64,000 bases of DNA from Escarpia spicata (taxonomy: Eukaryota; Annelida; Polychaeta; Sabellida; Siboglinidae): the NCBI GenBank assembly GCA_963995525.1, contig OZ023207.1, positions 34,550,292-34,614,291 on the forward strand, written 5' to 3'. The position numbers and the translations under genes were made by a program. The notes beneath the pieces were generated by a model. It did not search any database, had not been told where the DNA came from, and saw only the letters and a program-made list of their open reading frames with translations. This document shows, piece after piece, positions 59,833-64,000 of this stretch (the stretch's first letter is position 1; each line of letters starts with the position of its first letter).

Positions 59833-59834
59833 TA

Positions 59835-60288
59835 GTAAACCTCGCCTAAGTAGGATTCACCTAAGTCGGATCATCGCTCAACTCGGACATAATTCTGAGG
59901 AACGGATTTGTAATGAATTTCCCAAAAAAAATTTTTTGTAAGTCGGATCTTTGCCTAACTCGGAATAACTGAGTCGGTCCATTTGATCCGAGATAATGTG
60001 TTTTTCCTCGCCTAAGTCGAATTGCAGTATTCAACAAAATCACTTGGTAAGCTATAACCTTAGAGATCCGTGCCAAAATGAAGCATAAAACTGTTTTAAT
60101 ACTTTATGATGTTGTATGTTGCTTGTGGAAATCAACATTTATAGAGTTACCGCGTTATTTACAGTTACCTAAGGGCTTTTAGAGGGTTGCCTTTGGCGCT
60201 GGGATGTCATCTTCGGCTAAGTCAGATTTTTGCGCAACTCGGATTAAATCACTCGGTTCGATTGAATCCAACTTAGGCGAGGTTTACC
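59835..60288. mobile_element. Tigger/pogo-like MITE (454 bp)
   Basis: Terminal inverted repeats gtaaacctcgcctaagt and acttaggcgaggtttacc, flanked by TA on both sides (59833-59834, 60289-60290), as in Tc1/mariner/pogo elements. Inner copies of the aagtcggat motif continue the symmetry. No transposase; the minus-strand frame at 59861-60076 is only the terminal repeats. Confidence 0.85.
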
Positions 60289-60960
60289 TAATGATCAGTT
60301 TATTCAATTCCAATTCAATCTGTTTTGATTTTTTTCTCAAATGTATGTGTAAAATCTGCGACAAACTATCCTTTTCACATAAGACGGGTCTAGTGGCTGC
60401 TTGCAGACTATTGAACCGAAACTCCCATTGGTGTGAAAAATATCACAATATTATTTTTGTACTGGTTTTACAATTTGTACTTGAACTGATATGTATCTGT
60501 CAACCAAGCAGCAGTGTAGCAGAATGGTTTAATTGGTTGTCAGAAAACTACATAAAAAGTAACAAGAATTAAAGTAACACAAAAGTAACATTATTGATAT
60601 TATGATTTTATTTATTCATTATAAAAAAAACTACAAATTAAATAAGGCAATATATATTAACATTTGAAATATTGATTGTTTTATTTAGTTTTTAAACTCA
60701 ACGTAATTATAAATTGAAGTTCTAAATGTCAAATTGCTGTAGCCCAAACATTACTGGAGTTGAGAGGCTCCTATTTTGGTTTCATGTTCATCTTCTCAAG
60801 GGATATCACCAAATTGATTATTAAAAAACTGAAGAGTTGAGTGCAACCAATTTCAGAGTTATTGGTTACCTTCATATAGGATGACCCACTATATGACCAT
60901 ATTATTAATGGTAACAAACACTCCATAATTAATCCAGACATGAGCTTTATTCAGTATCTG
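60289..60960. other. Intergenic, no gene seen
   Basis: AT-rich with no recognisable element. Confidence 0.4.
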
Positions 60961-60972
60961 TCTCTATTGCAG

Positions 60973-62430
60973 ACCATTACACAACCATTGTCCACTCGCA
61001 TTCCGCTGTCCCCACAGGGCCTACTACATCTAGCAAGTCTACTGCACATCACATCAAGTCGGTATGTGCTGCATTATTCACATGGAAACTTATTGATTTC
61101 TCACGTGAAAAAAAAAAATTCTACATTATCTTTTTTTGTAATGTGATAATTTAGCAAAATGCTTTACCGTAATAGAGCACAAACACAATGCCATGTTTTA
61201 CAGATTTCACGAAAGAGGGTTGCTCCTACTTCCACCATTACACCACGACATGTTCTGCCAGCTCTTCCCCACCTGACAAATTAGTGCCACAGAGTTACCT
61301 GCTCAAGTACTGCTCCAAAAGACAGCACTTCTTCTATGAAGGTAGGACAGAAGTCATACGTTGCAATAGGTATTTAGTTGTAAAAAATCGACCTCAGTCA
61401 TTGTAATAATAGCACCACTAACGTATTGTGGCATGGTAACATAGTGGTTAGATCATCAGAATCTTTTAAGTCTCTGCCATTTCAAAGCTAGTGGAGTTTT
61501 GCTCACTCCACATTGCTCCAGTTCACTCGGATAAATAAATGAGTACCTGACAGTGATACTATTTTCGTAGTATATGCTGTATGGAGCTGAATACTTCCTA
61601 GAGGAGGATGGTGGTTGAATGGACAGGACTGTCAGGTGTTAACTATGTCACAGAGATGGCGTGAATACTTCACAACTGTATTCACTAATTTTAGTGTAAT
61701 AAATTATCCATGTAATAGTAACGATAACAAAATACAGTCACTGTTTATACCATATATAAGATACATGAAAAAAACGAGTGATGATAAATGCAACTGTGGA
61801 GGACTGTCATAATGGGATGCCTTGTTTGTAAGGATCAACATCATTTTTTTAATGTCTGATTATGAAAACTTGGCCATTTGAGTATGATTCAAACAGTCAA
61901 CATTTTTAAACACGATTACCGAGTGCAATTATAGAAGACATATTTATACATTATTGTCATTTGGAAAATGGCGTTTCAAAGTTCACTGAAAGCCGACCAG
62001 TCGTAAGGAAAGTAATTCACAGCAGCTTACTAACAAGATATAGATGCTGATGGGTCTGTTGCTTTTTGTTGGTAAGACTTTTATTACAATATTCTATGTC
62101 CTGTTTATTATAGGGACGAAAGCACGGCTCATACTGTCTGCTCTGGTATGGAAGTTCTGGCCAAGCCCTAGCGCAGACAACCCTGTTAACGTTGCGGATG
62201 TCTGGTCAAGAAGGCGCAAGCAGTGGGTGCTGCGAACGACCAAACACAGCAGCAGATTTACATGCAAACCCAAAAGCCCATGAAAAGAGTGAATTATGTC
62301 TTTGTGAGAAATCTGAAACAGTCAGGAATCACTGTCCCAACTGGAATTGCGGTCCTTGGGGCAGATGTGCCCAAGCCAATGAAACATGATCTGCTGGCAT
62401 CAAGAGGCAGTCGATTTGTAAATAAATAGT
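60973..62430 (+). pseudogene. Candidate decayed multi-exon gene or processed copy
   Basis: Three GC-richer islands look like exons: 60973-61060 (ttgcag| … aagtcg|gtatgt), 61202-61340 (acag| … gaag|gtagg), and 62115-62429 (attatag| … stop). Island 3 reads TTLLTLRMSGQEGASSG, then after a one-base shift PMKRVNYVFVRNLKQSG, ITVPTGIAVLGADVPK and SRGSRFVNK-stop. A frame change in island 3 and a stop in the best frame of island 2 suggest a pseudogene. I do not recognise the family. Confidence 0.25.
61425..61648 (+). mobile_element. Diverged SINE copy
   Basis: ggcatggtaacatagtggtta head, caaagctagtggagt in place of the B box, then ttgctccagttcactcgga, gagtacctgaca, ggctgaatacttcc-like sequence and gaatggacaggactgtcagg. 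Strongly diverged from the other copies. It falls between the second and third exon-like islands. Confidence 0.5.
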
Positions 62431-63333
62431 CAATCAAACTGACAATTGACAAGAACGTTTCAAGGGACTGGCTGTTTTGTTTGCATTTCCACCTACAGCC
62501 ATAGTTTTGTATAAAAACTACAATTCTTACAAAGCCATAACTTGGCATATGAAATTGACTTGTGTTTACCCAAAATTGAACGGGATGGATTTATGTTTGG
62601 TGAAAGGGTCGTACCAAAAATGCAGTACGGATTTGTGCTCTCTTTCAACATTTTAGCAAAATGTTTAGGAAGCTGTATCAAACTTAATATGCATTTGTTT
62701 ACCAAAAACACCCGTACCAATGTCAATAACGTTTGACTTACACCCATACAAATTTTTCTTTTGGGGAGTTTCTCAAAATGAAATAAAATGCCATTTTAAG
62801 GTGATTTTTGACATATTTTTTAATTGTCTTTAAACACATTTAAATATCTCTAAACAACATAACAAATCAATTATTTTTAGTCTAGTGTATTGTTTAGTAT
62901 CTGAGGCAAATTCTGAGAAAAAATGGTTAGCTTATCTTCAAAACTGATATTAGAAATGATTAATTCAATAAAGCATATAATAGCCGATGCAGCCACCTTA
63001 AATGGAAAAAAGCGAACTTTTTGGTGGTATTCACCTAAAAGAGTTAATACAAATTAATCATTTGCAACTATAATCAAAATTTTCACGTCTGTGGCTTACA
63101 CATAATGTAGTCTTAAATTGGAAGATTCTAATGAAATATCCAATATCATGTAGGCTACCATCTTCCCGATGACGCAGAGGCGTGCCCATAAAGCAACCAA
63201 TATGCGAGCAGCATTGACTTGACTAAGCCGTTCCGGTGACGTATGTGGTTCCCGTGGAGGCGTGGCCAGTCGTAAACACATATGGTGACACACGGTTCGG
63301 TGAAATGTTATAAGGTCGGTTAGCAATAAAAGC
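62431..63333. other. Intergenic, no gene seen
   Basis: A 64-codon frame at 62542-62736 has no recognisable motif. Otherwise AT-rich. Confidence 0.4.
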
Positions 63334-63797
63334 GTGAATTTGCATATGCCACACCTTGATTGTGAGGATGTCGCTACGCCAACGATGTTCCAGCTCATAC
63401 GTCCGGGCAGGAGAGCAACACACATCGTAATGCTAAAGGATCATATCGCTACTGCTGGCACAGCCACAACTGACAACACAGCCACCCCTAATGATATAAC
63501 CATCACTGATGTCACATGAAGCGATTTTACTGATGCTCCTGCCACTGTTCACCCCACATAAAATATAAAAGATAATCAAATACGCAAAAGTAAGTGATGC
63601 ACATGGACGACGGCTTAAATGCTGTAAAGCAGGATAACGAGTGGTACGTAGAGAAGGTAAAGAACACACGAGGGAGAAGAGTTTCCCTTGTTAAAGACAC
63701 CAGAGCGAGGTTGGTTCAAATAGGTAAGGCGGGATATAAAGAATGGGAAATGTTATGCCAAGTGACATCACCAACCTGTTTCGGTAGTGTGCTCTAG
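63334..63797 (+). other. Two small ORFs of unknown nature
   Basis: 63334-63519 (61 aa, ends with a Thr-rich TAGTATTDNTATPNDI tract) and 63594-63797 (67 aa, basic/charged, NEWYVEKVKNTRGRRVS and a KEWEMLCQV end). The second has protein-like composition. No promoter, splice or domain evidence; 63 kb to the edge may belong to a gene or element continuing outside the window. Confidence 0.2.
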
Positions 63798-64000
63798 TCA
63801 ACAAAAAACAAATTCTGGACGATGATGAACAATAAGTGTTTATATTCTTGAGGCGCCAGGCGGGGCAAAATGGTATGGATAGCGTATTGTTATCATTAAA
63901 AGGTCCAACATACGTTAATTACTCAATTACATCATGCACTTGTACCAACTGTTTAAAAACAATTAGATCAGCACGAAAGGCGATACCAGGCAAAAAAACT
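63798..64000. other. Window edge, no gene seen
   Basis: No feature recognised. Confidence 0.4.

Overview
The window looks like gene-poor nuclear DNA of an invertebrate animal. It is AT-rich, carries many (TA)n, (CA)n and other simple repeats, and holds decayed non-LTR retrotransposons of several types (CR1-like, L2-like, jockey-like and at least one other), copies of a tRNA-derived SINE, hAT-like and Tigger-like MITEs, and one well-preserved host gene of the NXPE/PC-esterase (SGNH) kind. I cannot name the species. The mix fits a marine invertebrate such as an amphioxus, hemichordate, echinoderm or mollusc, but this is only an impression.

Region by region: 1-4.7 kb is intergenic, with a hAT-like MITE, a degenerate L2-like LINE and an SGNH-esterase remnant. 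4766-19266 is the dominant object, a 14.5-kb palindromic (foldback) element. Its two arms meet at a near-perfect hairpin centred near 13390. From the outside inward each arm has subterminal 110-bp repeats, an outward-reading ORF of about 150 codons, a promoter-like block with NRF1-type palindromes and a TATA box, the start of an inward-reading basic/poly-Gln ORF, a 36-bp minisatellite, and a 57/48-bp minisatellite. The left arm is longer, partly because of a recent 1852-bp tandem duplication. About 350-bp inverted copies of another repeat (3.2-3.6 and 23.1-23.5 kb) lie outside it.

19.3-26.7 kb is the host gene neighbourhood: a tandem repeat, a candidate promoter with 5' splice donors (21.9-22.1 kb) and a single coding exon of 483 codons (24559-26010). 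26.7-39.8 kb is a retrotransposon graveyard: a broken LINE, an L2 element with a SINE inside it, a CR1 copy inside a 345-bp satellite, and a larger minus-strand LINE with recognisable ORF1, endonuclease and reverse transcriptase, flanked by inverted MITE copies.

34.3 kb and 39.8-53 kb hold a decayed array of homologous units, including a 1251-bp tandem duplication that repeats an exon-like segment with conserved splice sites. Embedded in the array are a (CA)98 tract inside an inverted repeat and a 640-bp palindrome. 54.6-64 kb contains three more LINE fragments, a ~130-bp tandem repeat, a Tigger-like MITE, SINEs and a few weak exon-like ORFs. Apart from the NXPE-like gene and the ORFs of the foldback element, I see no convincing protein-coding gene.
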